A stretch of DNA of 6,182 bases from Methylococcaceae bacterium (GCA_947505055.1 CANNLO010000288.1:1-6182), one strand, 5' to 3'. Positions 1-6,071 are shown, counted from the stretch's first letter. Numbers and translations are program-made. The notes: a model not told the origin generated them from the sequence alone.

Positions 1-87
1 ATAGCCGAAAACAAGCAGGCAATAGATACTTGTAATAAACTTGCAAATACACATGGGCTTTTTGCTGATAAGCACAGAGAATTCTGA
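1..87 (+). CDS. ccdA: CcdA antitoxin, C-terminal end (partial at window start)
   Basis: The frame opens at base 1 and encodes 28 residues ending in HGLFADKHREF, then a TGA stop. The tail matches the C-terminal, toxin-binding part of CcdA antitoxins (family pattern: E-N-x-x-A-I-x-x-x-N ... HG-x-F-[AS]-D-x-x-R-x-F). In known systems this region wraps around CcdB, neutralises it and rejuvenates poisoned gyrase, while the missing N-terminal half is the ribbon-helix-helix DNA-binding domain that autorepresses the operon. The stop overlaps the next gene's ATG by one base (TGATG), the translational coupling typical of ccdAB. The promoter and operator lie outside the window. Confidence 0.85.
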   Translation: MAENKQAIDTCNKLANTHGLFADKHREF

Positions 88-404
88 TGGCTCAATTTGA
101 TTATTATGCCAATACAGATAAAGACACCAATAAAACTTACCCATATATTGTTGATGTTCAAGACGCTTTACTAAACGAACTTAACTCTAGGGTGGTAATC
201 CCTTTGACACCATTATTCAACCTCGAAAAATCATACCCAAAAAATCTATGCCCGAAAATTACAATCGAAGGCAAAGAATACTCACTACTTACCCATCAAA
301 TGTCTAGCATATCAAGGCGTGTCTTAATTAATTACGAAGGATCTCTAGCTCATAATAGGGCCGAAATTATTTCAGCGATCGACTTTCTGATTACAGGCAT
401 TTAA
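87..404 (+). CDS. ccdB: CcdB gyrase-poisoning toxin
   Basis: This 105-residue protein is close to the 101 residues of F-plasmid CcdB. Recognisable CcdB blocks are the N-terminal FDYYAN strand, YPYIVDVQ (about 19-26), RVVIPLTPL (35-43), a central ITIEGKEY strand (59-66), LLTHQMSSI (67-75) and a C-terminal helix ending AIDFLITGI. Family members trap DNA gyrase on GyrA and block replication when the antitoxin decays. The start is fixed by the one-base overlap with ccdA, so both are probably translated from one message. In F CcdB the last three residues are Trp-Gly-Ile and are needed for killing; here they are Thr-Gly-Ile. From memory, chromosomal CcdB proteins such as the Vibrio fischeri type also end this way, so I do not call it inactive. 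The reading frame is intact. Confidence 0.93.
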   Translation: MAQFDYYANTDKDTNKTYPYIVDVQDALLNELNSRVVIPLTPLFNLEKSYPKNLCPKITIEGKEYSLLTHQMSSISRRVLINYEGSLAHNRAEIISAIDFLITGI

Positions 405-438
405 CGAGAAAAGAAAGGGGTCAAAAGAACAAAAGAAA

Positions 439-554
439 GGACTCGATTGATTATTGATAAGCTGCCTAATTCCACATTACATTTTAAATCATGAAGTCTT
501 ATGCTGTTGTATTTCGTTGAAACACAATCGATGCAATCGATGGGACTCGATTGA
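439..554. repeat. REP-like repeat cluster: 12-bp direct repeat, tandem 9-mer and hairpin
   Basis: The 12-mer GGACTCGATTGA occurs at 439-450 and again at 543-554. CAATCGATG is repeated in tandem at 525-533 and 534-542. CAATCGA (534-540) then pairs with TCGATTG (547-553) around a 6-nt TGGGAC loop, giving a 7-bp stem. The first copy lies just after GGGGTCAAAAG (417-427). Such 'ggggtca ... actcgattga' boundaries resemble those I associate with REP sequences and REP-associated tyrosine transposases in gammaproteobacteria, but no transposase is present, so this link is inference. The rest of the ccdB-DUF1640 spacer holds no convincing gene. Confidence 0.5.
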
Positions 555-564
555 AAGCCCCGAA

Positions 565-577
565 ATCCATAATGGAT
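565..577. promoter_or_regulatory. Short palindrome, possible operator
   Basis: ATCCAT (565-570) and ATGGAT (572-577) form a perfect 6-bp inverted repeat with a one-base centre. It lies about 27 bp upstream of the extended -10 proposed for the DUF1640 gene, where a regulator could bind. Nothing identifies a binding protein, and a 6-bp palindrome can occur by chance. Confidence 0.2.
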
Positions 578-601
578 GTGTGTTAGTCTAAACCTTTTAT
601 T

Positions 602-610
602 TGCTATACT
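602..610 (+). promoter_or_regulatory. Extended -10 promoter element of the DUF1640 gene
   Basis: TGCTATACT fits an extended sigma-70 -10 (TGn plus TATACT at 605-610), 31 bases before the ATG at 642. No good -35 is seen: TTAGTC at 583-588 has acceptable 16-bp spacing but a poor match. The extended -10 could compensate. Confidence 0.5.
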
Positions 611-641
611 ATTTACGTCTTAAAATTTTCTGGAATTTGTT

Positions 642-968
642 ATGGCAACGATTACGTTTGATACATTGAAGTTTGTCGAGAAGCTTGAAAAGGCTGGGAT
701 GTCGAGAGACCAGGCCTCTGCTATTGCAGAAGCCCAGAAAGACGCTTTTTCTGAAGCAATGGATTCACAAATAGCTACAAAAAGCGATCGCTTGGAAATT
801 GAGAATCGATTAACTATTGCAATACTGGAAAAAGCCTCAAGGAAAGTTAGGCCTAGATTACCAGCCATTACATCGACTATAGATGATGATGTTATTAAAA
901 ATGAACTTAATACTGGAATCAAAGAAAATCTACTGAAAACTAACTTTCGTGCAAATACAGCTCATTAA
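642..968 (+). CDS. DUF1640-family protein with replaced C-terminus
   Basis: The first ~58 of 108 residues are typical of small bacterial DUF1640 (CCDC90-like) proteins: MATITFDTLKFVEKLEKAGM, then an Ala/Gln-rich helix (DQASAIAEAQKDAFSEAM, 23-40), the IATKSD turn (44-49) and the start of the coiled coil (LEIENRLTI). Family members normally follow this with ...RLTIKLG and one C-terminal transmembrane helix. Here, after residue ~58, a 50-residue hydrophilic tail (KASRKVRPRLP... to NFRANTAH) replaces it, and no membrane segment is present. This suggests a deletion or rearrangement near base ~818 that fused the gene to unrelated sequence. The product may be soluble or non-functional; the function of the intact bacterial family is unknown. 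The ribosome site is weak (TGGAA at 631-635). The start is supported by the conserved N-terminus and the promoter above. Confidence 0.75.
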   Translation: MATITFDTLKFVEKLEKAGMSRDQASAIAEAQKDAFSEAMDSQIATKSDRLEIENRLTIAILEKASRKVRPRLPAITSTIDDDVIKNELNTGIKENLLKTNFRANTAH

Positions 969-1004
969 TATATCGTCCTATTCAACGCTTAGAGTTGGTG
1001 AGTT

Positions 1005-1058
1005 TTGACCCATGCTTGCACAAGCTTTGCGACAAAGCCGAAAAAAGACATGGGTTCA
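1005..1058. repeat. Nested inverted repeats in the spacer before the exported helical gene
   Basis: ACCCATG (1008-1014) pairs with CATGGGT (1049-1055), and the flanking TTG/CAA extends it with one unpaired base. Inside, GCTT(1014-1017)/AAGC(1022-1025) and GCTTTG(1024-1029)/CAAAGC(1033-1038) form two small, mutually exclusive hairpins. No U-tract follows on either strand, so it is not a standard intrinsic terminator. It could be a REP-like element or a structured RNA that ends or stabilises the upstream transcript. No family is assigned. Confidence 0.4.
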
Positions 1059-1069
1059 ATTACCGGTCA

Positions 1070-1078
1070 TGCTACAAT
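1070..1078 (+). promoter_or_regulatory. Extended -10 promoter element of the exported helical protein gene
   Basis: TGCTACAAT is a good extended -10 (TACAAT at 1073-1078), 64 bases upstream of the ATG at 1143. That would give a 5' leader of about 58 nt. No -35 is recognisable at 16-18 bp. The leader holds a clear AAGGA ribosome site. Confidence 0.4.
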
Positions 1079-1142
1079 TCGCCGCTCAAAAAATAACCTT
1101 ACTATTTATGTCTTTTAAAAACACAATAAGGAAAATAACATC

Positions 1143-1532
1143 ATGAAATTGTTAAAAAGTTCAATTATCGCAATTGCTATTACCTTCTCTTTTGGTGCAG
1201 TTTCATCAGCAATTGCCGCAGGAAAAATCGAAAATGCAACCGGGGGGCAAGTTAAGGAAGCCATTCAAGCAGCACTTACTGGTTCCTCTGCTGCTTTAGA
1301 TGGTCTAAAGAACGGCGCTAATCAAGAAGTAATAGTGCAACATATTGCCACTGCACGCCAAGAAACCAAAAAGATTGAGGTTGGTACTACATTAGATCCA
1401 ATTCGTAACAAAGCAAGTGGCCAATTAAGAGCCGCGAATACTGCTATTGGTAATGGCGAAAAAGAAAATGCTGAAGCAGCTTTAGTTGAAGCGGTTAAAG
1501 GTTTCGAACAAATCAAAGCACTCTATAAATAA
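1143..1532 (+). CDS. Small exported all-helical protein (SmbP/cytochrome-b562-like fold suspected)
   Basis: The 129-residue protein begins with a classic Sec signal peptide: Lys at 2 and 5, a hydrophobic core at 8-20, and cleavage after Ala25 (AIA|A) or Ala26. The mature ~104 residues are rich in Ala, Glu, Lys and Gln and predict as about four amphipathic helices (roughly 35-56, 60-78, 84-104, 106-127). They contain no Cys and one His (His67). Blocks such as QVKEAIQAAL, HIATARQETKKIE, RNKASGQLRAANTAI and EAALVEAVKGFEQIKALY resemble small periplasmic helical-bundle proteins in the style of SmbP, but the His repeats that bind metal in SmbP are absent, so metal binding is not supported. Start choice is clear: AAGGA (1128-1132) sits 10 nt before the ATG. 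It appears monocistronic, with its own promoter and a strong 3' hairpin. Function unknown. Confidence 0.82.
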   Translation: MKLLKSSIIAIAITFSFGAVSSAIAAGKIENATGGQVKEAIQAALTGSSAALDGLKNGANQEVIVQHIATARQETKKIEVGTTLDPIRNKASGQLRAANTAIGNGEKENAEAALVEAVKGFEQIKALYK

Positions 1533-1550
1533 AGGTAAGCACAAAGCATT

Positions 1551-1592
1551 TTTCGCTGCTGAAATGGGATTCAGTCCTTTTCAGCAGCGAAA
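1551..1592 (+). terminator. Perfect 14-bp stem-loop after the exported helical gene
   Basis: TTTCGCTGCTGAAA (1551-1564) and its exact complement (1579-1592) form a 14-bp stem. The 14-nt loop can extend the stem further through GGA (1567-1569) and TCC (1575-1577). It starts 18 bases after the stop codon at 1530-1532, the usual place for a transcript end. No T-run follows on the + strand (GTTGTC comes next), so it is either an atypical terminator or a 3'-end stabilising hairpin. Confidence 0.55.
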
Positions 1593-1811
1593 GTTGTCAG
1601 CCATTATTGTCCTCGGCTAGTTGCATTCATCCGCTTACACTGCCCGAAAAACTTAGCATGACCTCGCCGCATTCTCTCGCTAAATTTTACTGAATTTACC
1701 TGTTACCGCCAATAAGCAATCTGTTTCGAATTATCCGCGCCGTTTCAATTCCATCATATTAATCACCATAAAGCAGACCCTCACGAAAGTCTGTTATGGC
1801 ATCATAGCTAA
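1593..1811. other. Convergent intergenic region without a gene
   Basis: This stretch separates the + strand helical gene from the - strand RlmN-family gene. I see no convincing coding sequence in either direction. Its only structure is the inverted repeat at 1766-1799, listed separately. Confidence 0.5.
1766..1799 (-). terminator. Stem-loop downstream of the RlmN-family gene
   Basis: CCATAA (1766-1771) pairs with TTATGG (1794-1799) and CAGAC (1774-1778) with GTCTG (1789-1793). That gives an 11-bp stem with a 2-nt bulge and a 10-nt loop, 12 bases beyond the - strand stop codon. No T-tract follows on the - strand, so it is a hairpin at a plausible transcript end rather than a textbook terminator. 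Confidence 0.4.
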
Positions 1812-2849
1812 TTAATTTTTAGAATTGAGCTGCCCACAGGCTGCTAATACATCATCGCCTTTAGCCGTTCTTATTAAAGTGGGAATTTTAAAAGTATCTA
1901 AAACTTCTTTAAATTTTTCAATTTTATCCAAATCCGGACGCTTGTAATGTGATCCTGGAAATGAGTTAAAAGGAATTAAGTTTATATATGCACTTTTACC
2001 AGCCAGTAGCGTTCCCAGTTTTTCAGCATCATCTGGAGAATCATTAAAATCTTTTATCAGAATATATTCATAAGTAATAAATTGTTTTTTATTTAAAGGT
2101 ATTTTATCAATAGTTTCCAACACTTCATCTAACGGATATTTTTTATTAATGGGAATAAGTTCATTCCTCTTTTCTTCAAAGGGTGAATGTAGAGATAATG
2201 CAAGATTCACTCCTGGAATTTCCTCACTCCATCGTTTAAGCCCAGGAATATAACCAGCCGTTGAAATAGTGATTTTTTGAACACCAATTGAAGTTCCGTG
2301 TTTCGATAAGAATATTTCACACGCTTTTTTAACGGCATCAAAATTATGTAAAGGCTCCCCTTGCCCCATAAAAACAATATTTAAAATCCTCTCTTCTCCC
2401 GGTCTATTTGTTGCCAACCAACGCCACGCCTGTAGAAACTGACCAACAATTTCACTTGCAGTCAAATTTCTTTTGAGCCCTTGTTTTCCGGTAAAACAAA
2501 AAGAACAATTCATCGCACAGCCAACCTGCGATGAAAGGCAAATAGAATATTTATTATGAAACGGAATAAGGACAGTTTCGACTTTATGATGGTCTTTAAG
2601 CTTAAAAAGAAATTTTACTGTTCGATCTTCTTTTGACTCATAAACCGTGTCGATTTCGGGTAAAGAAAAGTCGAATTTATTTTCAAAAAAGACCAATGAC
2701 AATTTGGCAATTTTATCAATGCATTGAGCCGGTTCTTTTTTCTTATAATGCCAATTAAAAAGAACTGAGGCTGCTGAGTGGTTTAAATTATTCTGACTTA
2801 TAACCATTTCCAAATCAGAATAATTTAAATCATAAAAGGATTGCTTCAA
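1812..2849 (-). CDS. rlmN: RlmN/Cfr-family radical-SAM RNA methyltransferase
   Basis: This 345-residue protein has the full layout of the dual-specificity RlmN/Cfr family, which methylates 23S rRNA A2503 (RlmN at C2, also tRNA A37; Cfr at C8). Visible elements are VETVLIP with the candidate base Glu91, the resolving Cys in ICLSSQVGC (Cys104), the radical-SAM CxxxCxxC cluster (Cys111, 115, 118), the SAM-binding MGQGEPLHN (161-169), TISTAGY (194-200), LALSLH (216-221), LIPFNSFPG (291-299) and the methyl-carrying Cys338 in GDDVLAACGQL. All catalytic residues are present. The start is a TTG at 2847-2849, chosen because AGGAG lies 6 nt upstream (2856-2860); the next ATG is 14 codons inside and lacks a site. 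The post-cluster sequence CFTG is less usual than C[SA]T[GA], and the usual rlmN neighbours are absent, so this may be a second paralogue. I cannot separate C2 from C8 activity by eye. Confidence 0.9.
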   Translation of the reverse strand: MKQSFYDLNYSDLEMVISQNNLNHSAASVLFNWHYKKKEPAQCIDKIAKLSLVFFENKFDFSLPEIDTVYESKEDRTVKFLFKLKDHHKVETVLIPFHNKYSICLSSQVGCAMNCSFCFTGKQGLKRNLTASEIVGQFLQAWRWLATNRPGEERILNIVFMGQGEPLHNFDAVKKACEIFLSKHGTSIGVQKITISTAGYIPGLKRWSEEIPGVNLALSLHSPFEEKRNELIPINKKYPLDEVLETIDKIPLNKKQFITYEYILIKDFNDSPDDAEKLGTLLAGKSAYINLIPFNSFPGSHYKRPDLDKIEKFKEVLDTFKIPTLIRTAKGDDVLAACGQLNSKN

Positions 2850-2851
2850 AA

Positions 2852-2863
2852 ATTTCTCCTAGA
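2852..2863 (-). promoter_or_regulatory. Ribosome binding site fixing the TTG start
   Basis: On the - strand TAGGAG, with core AGGAG at 2856-2860, ends 6 nt before the TTG codon. A near-consensus site at ideal spacing makes the non-ATG start credible. Confidence 0.75.
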
Positions 2864-3009
2864 AATAGCAAACTTTCCGCACAGGAACAATGCCTAAATA
2901 AGCTTTCTTTAAGTTATGGCGAATTGCCTGACTATGAATTCTACGTACTACTCAGCTAATCACAAAAAAGATCGACTAGCTTACAACTATTATGAAATAT
3001 ATAAAATCA

Positions 3010-3422
3010 CTAAAAGCCAGTAGAAGGCTCCCAAGCTTCAATATCTTCGATTTTCACCTGATAATCACGATTACCCAAAGCCTGTCTGGATACGTCAATC
3101 ACAACGGCATTGCCAGTTAAGCTGCTTAAAGGTAGTTGATCTACCGTTAATTTGTTTTCTGCAAAGTGAATGGGCGCATCAAGATGTGTACCCCCATGCT
3201 CAGGTGTACAGATGCTATAAGACGAATAATAGCCTGCGGCTGTTTTCCCTGCTGCTTCTGTAGCATGTTCAAATCCTTTAACATTATTAGGCCAATATAA
3301 CGTGGATCGATCATAACTATGACCTAAATCTATCCAGGTTACATCATTAAATGAAAGAGCTGGATTGGCATGCTGAGAGCACCCAACAAGTCCGGCAACA
3401 AATAAAAAAGTATTTTTTTCAT
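3010..3422 (-). pseudogene. Cyclase-family (kynurenine-formamidase-like) lipoprotein, truncated
   Basis: The translated frame carries the metal-binding signature of the PF04199 cyclase/formamidase family, HGGTHLDAPIHF, with His, His, Asp and His ligands, preceded by WIDLGHSYDRSTLYWP. Members are metal-dependent hydrolases of about 210-270 residues. Only the N-terminal half is here: the frame ends at EAWEPSTGF before the rest of the fold. The start also looks damaged. An ATG at 3420-3422 followed by an A7 run is one frame off. One lost base in the A7 (3413-3419) or the nearby T6 run would restore a lipoprotein signal, MKK-[NI]-x-FLFVAGLVGC, with lipobox LVGC. The frame as it stands could only begin at TTG 3436-3438, which falls inside a TATAAT -10. 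Truncation is clear; the frameshift is inference. Confidence 0.72.
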
Positions 3423-3437
3423 GGCAATTATTTTCCA

Positions 3438-3443
3438 ATTATA
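3438..3443 (-). promoter_or_regulatory. Consensus -10 box before the cyclase remnant
   Basis: The - strand reads a perfect TATAAT here. Transcription would start near 3431, just upstream of the ATG at 3420-3422 and downstream of the in-frame TTG at 3436-3438. No good -35 is seen 16-18 bp away. The position favours the ATG as the ancestral start. Confidence 0.4.
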
Positions 3444-3453
3444 GGATTTAAGA

Positions 3454-3504
3454 TAACTTAAGCGTATGAGGTGCGCCTTAGATTTTATTGCATTTAACTT
3501 AAGC
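3454..3504. repeat. Two direct copies of TAACTTAAGC in the divergent spacer
   Basis: TAACTTAAGC occurs at 3454-3463 and 3495-3504, exactly 41 bp (about four helical turns) apart and each containing the palindrome CTTAAG. They lie between the divergently transcribed cyclase remnant and the AOC-like gene, so they could be binding sites for a shared regulator. No regulator gene is nearby. Confidence 0.4.
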
Positions 3505-3613
3505 ACATGATATTAATAAATTTTAAAAATCGAAAACTTATTATCTGCAAATAGCTCAAGGCTTTTCAAAAAATACAAAAATAAAATTCAGTTGAAATCT
3601 TAAGGTTATAAAA

Positions 3614-4066
3614 ATGAAGCAAAAAAATCTGGCCATTATTTTCTGTGTCTTATATTCAGCAAGTGCGCTTGCCGACATAAAAGAATTTACCCTTACCACG
3701 ATAGCGGATTCAAATGAAGGTTCTAAATATTTTATTCCTGTAGCACCGCCAAATCCCTCACTTGGCGATATGTTTGTTTTCGACCAGCCACTAAAAAACA
3801 AGGACATGACTAAAGTCCTTGGTACAAATAGCGGCTTTTGTGTCGCAACTAAACCGGGATCATACAGTCAATGCCAGTGGACGCTAACGCTTGCAAAAGG
3901 AACGATTACCGTAGCCGGCCAGGAAGCCGAAACTGGAACATCTATTATTCCGATCATAGGAACAACGGGTAGCTATGCAAACTACACCGGAGAATTAAAA
4001 ACATTTCCGAATGGTGATGGCACCTATACTCAAATCCTTAGTTTTTATCCCAAAGCAAAAAAATAA
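3614..4066 (+). CDS. Exported allene-oxide-cyclase-like barrel protein
   Basis: The 150-residue protein has a Sec signal peptide with a hydrophobic core at 6-17 and a likely cut after SALA at residue 20. The mature part looks all-beta and follows the pattern of the allene-oxide-cyclase/dirigent-like barrel family: GDMFVFDQPL (51-60), GFCVATK (74-80), YSQCQWTLTLAKGTITVAG (84-102), IIPIIGTTGSYANYTGEL (111-128) and a GDGTYTQILSFY final strand (134-145). Cys76 and Cys87 sit at positions usually paired in bacterial members and may form a periplasmic disulfide. Family proteins bind small hydrophobic ligands, or in plants act on allene oxide; bacterial roles are mostly unknown, so no enzyme activity is claimed. 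The ATG has an AAGG 8 nt upstream (3602-3605). The gene is divergent from the cyclase remnant, with which it may share regulation. Confidence 0.8.
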   Translation: MKQKNLAIIFCVLYSASALADIKEFTLTTIADSNEGSKYFIPVAPPNPSLGDMFVFDQPLKNKDMTKVLGTNSGFCVATKPGSYSQCQWTLTLAKGTITVAGQEAETGTSIIPIIGTTGSYANYTGELKTFPNGDGTYTQILSFYPKAKK

Positions 4067-4113
4067 GATTTATCTACCGTCCCCTGTATATGCGGGTAGC
4101 GAAGTGACGGCTC

Positions 4114-4479
<366 letters not shown>

Positions 4480-4499
<20 letters not shown>

Positions 4500-4557
4500 G
4501 ATAAGCTTCCCAACTAGGAAAGAACTCACCAACTTCGGTTACAGCATTATTTGACAT
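4480..4557 (-). pseudogene. 25-codon head of a lost gene in the MFS operon
   Basis: ATG at 4555-4557 opens a 25-residue frame, MSNNAVTEVGEFFPSWEAY followed by RKVLEN, ending at TAA 4480-4482. It starts 35 bp after the MFS transporter stop on the same strand. The composition looks like a real protein N-terminus: the FFPSWEAYRKVLEN segment recalls the start of some class I SAM-dependent methyltransferases, but this is memory-based and weak. A few bases on, another frame reads GGLIAY-stop (4476-4456), with its TAG overlapping the AGGAGG. That could be the tail of the same gene, implying an internal deletion like that in glpK. It could instead be a genuine small peptide. Confidence 0.45.
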
Positions 4558-4592
4558 GATTATTTTTCTCTACATAACAGTTAATAAAGGGC

Positions 4593-5903
4593 TTATTTAC
4601 TATGGAAGCTTATACGAGTCGAATTAAAATTTAAAATAACAATAATTGCACTCAGCATTAACCAAGCCGCCATCATATAAAGCGCATTAGTCAGATTACC
4701 AGTTGCTTCTTTTATCCACGCCACCAATACTGGACTTAAATAACCCGCTAAATTACCAAAAGAATTGATAAGTGCAATTCCTCCTGCTGCTGCCGCGCCA
4801 TTTAAAAATTGCGTCGGAAGTGACCAAAAAACCGGCAACGCTGATAGTGTACCTAAGCAAGCCAACGATAAAGCCAATAAAGTTAACGTTAGGGAATCAT
4901 TATAATATCCACTAAGAATAAGACCGACGCTGCCTAGTAGGGCACTTAAAGCAAAGTGCCAACAACGTTCTTGATGTTTATCTGACGAATGGCTAATAAC
5001 AATCATACCCACCACCGCCAGCAGATAAGGGATAGCCGTTAATAATCCAGTTTGCTGGATATTTTGTTTATCCAATTCATTAACAATCTGCGGCAACCAA
5101 AAAGTGATACCGTAAACGCCCATAACGATTGAAAAATAAGCACCACTTAACCACCATACTTTGCTAATCGTAAAAACCTTAGCCAAGCTGTCAAAGTGCC
5201 CGGATTGTTGTTTTTGCTTGGTTTCATTGAGTAATTGTTCAATTAACCAAGTGCGCTCTTCACTACTAAGCCATTGGGCAGTGCTGGGATTTTTGTCCAT
5301 CCAGATGATAACGACTAGCCCCAAAATAATGGCGGGTAATGCTTCGAGCAAAAATAACCATTGCCAGCCAGCGAGATTAGCCATGCCATTAAAAGTCGTC
5401 ATAATAAATCCAGACAATGGCCCACCGATGATGCCCGCCCAGGCAATAGCGCTCATAAATATGGCTGTGGCTTTAGCGCGGCGTATAGCCGGATACCAAT
5501 AAGTGAGATACAAAATAATACCCGGGGTAAATCCCGCCTCACCTAAGCCCAGCAAAAAACGAACGGTATAAAATTGAAAGGGTGTGGTCACAAACATTGT
5601 TGCCGCCGATAATATCCCCCAAACAATCATAATCCGGGCAATCCATAATTTGGCACCAACACGTTGCAATATAAGATTGCTTGGAACTTCAAATAGAAAA
5701 TAGCCTAAGAAAAAAATCCCCGCACCAAGTCCGTAAACGCTATCACTGAACCCTAATTCATTGGTCATGGTGAGCTTGGCAAAGCCGATATTGACTCTAT
5801 CAAGATAAGCGACAATGTACAGACTGATGAGCAGTGGCAGAAGTCGTTTATCGAGTTTGCGGAAAATCTGTTGCGCAAAAATTGCAGACTCAGTGTGTAC
5901 CAT
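4593..5903 (-). CDS. MFS transporter, anion:cation symporter (ACS) family
   Basis: The 436-residue protein has the full length and 12-helix profile of the ACS branch of the major facilitator superfamily (phthalate, tartrate, hexuronate and galactonate/glucarate permeases). Typical marks are YLDRVNIGFAKLTM after helix 1 (33-46), GYFLFEVPSNLIL in helix 2 (67-79), RFLLGLGEAGFTPG in helix 4 (115-128), GWQWLFLLEALPAIILG at helix 6 (179-195), a charged central loop (about 203-245), FWLPQIV (268-274) and the Gly/Ala/Asn-rich helix-10 region near AAAAGGIALINSFGNLAG. Members import organic anions with protons across the inner membrane. The substrate cannot be read from sequence; the glpK remnant downstream hints at a carbon-source operon, but glycerol itself is not an ACS substrate. 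The ATG at 5901-5903 has no clear Shine-Dalgarno. With its downstream genes ruined, the transporter is now an orphan. Confidence 0.92.
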   Translation of the reverse strand: MVHTESAIFAQQIFRKLDKRLLPLLISLYIVAYLDRVNIGFAKLTMTNELGFSDSVYGLGAGIFFLGYFLFEVPSNLILQRVGAKLWIARIMIVWGILSAATMFVTTPFQFYTVRFLLGLGEAGFTPGIILYLTYWYPAIRRAKATAIFMSAIAWAGIIGGPLSGFIMTTFNGMANLAGWQWLFLLEALPAIILGLVVIIWMDKNPSTAQWLSSEERTWLIEQLLNETKQKQQSGHFDSLAKVFTISKVWWLSGAYFSIVMGVYGITFWLPQIVNELDKQNIQQTGLLTAIPYLLAVVGMIVISHSSDKHQERCWHFALSALLGSVGLILSGYYNDSLTLTLLALSLACLGTLSALPVFWSLPTQFLNGAAAAGGIALINSFGNLAGYLSPVLVAWIKEATGNLTNALYMMAAWLMLSAIIVILNFNSTRISFHSK

Positions 5904-6011
5904 AAGTTTATATTTTAATTATGTTTTGCGGTCTATTTTCTTAAAATGAATAATGTTGCACATTAGCTTCAAAACTATCGAATCGCATAAGATGTTCACT
6001 ATACTGCAAAA

Positions 6012-6071
6012 ATGGCAAACTCATTTAATCAATTAGTGCAAATCAAATGTCAGGAAATGGTTATTATATAA
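6012..6071 (+). pseudogene. Possible short head of the DUF1016 gene
   Basis: ATG at 6012 opens a 19-codon frame, MANSFNQLVQIKCQEMVII, in a frame different from the DUF1016 fragment that follows. A TATACT at 6000-6005 lies just upstream. YhcG-type proteins often begin with a short segment ending in a 'L-x-x-x-I' helix, so the first ~10 residues could be the original N-terminus before a deletion. The match is too short to be certain. Confidence 0.25.

Noticed and set aside
620..922. 100-residue open frame on the - strand
   Set aside because: It lies fully opposite the DUF1640 gene, has no ribosome site, and its Ser/Ala/Ile-rich translation is what an antisense frame of that gene would give.
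1322..1516. 64-residue - strand frame
   Set aside because: It is antisense to the exported helical protein gene, with no ribosome site.
2861..2900. Possible -35/-10 pair (TTGTTC, 17 bp, TATTTC) upstream of the RlmN-family gene
   Set aside because: Both hexamers are poor and the start site would fall on the Shine-Dalgarno, leaving almost no leader.
2861..2955. - strand frame with AIRHNLKKAYLGIVPVRK before the RlmN-family gene
   Set aside because: It looks protein-like and could be the tail of a lost gene, but at ~30 codons with no start and no family match I could not support it.
2915..3022. 35-codon + strand frame beginning MANCLTMNSTYYSANHKK
   Set aside because: It has no ribosome site, no recognised motif, and its end overlaps the tail of the cyclase remnant; it is probably chance in AT-rich DNA.
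3556..3807. - strand frame over the start of the AOC-like gene
   Set aside because: It is antisense to a gene with a clear signal peptide and family pattern, and shows no independent features.
5161..5546. Two + strand frames inside the MFS gene
   Set aside because: Both are antisense to a full-length transporter and have no recognisable motifs or ribosome sites.
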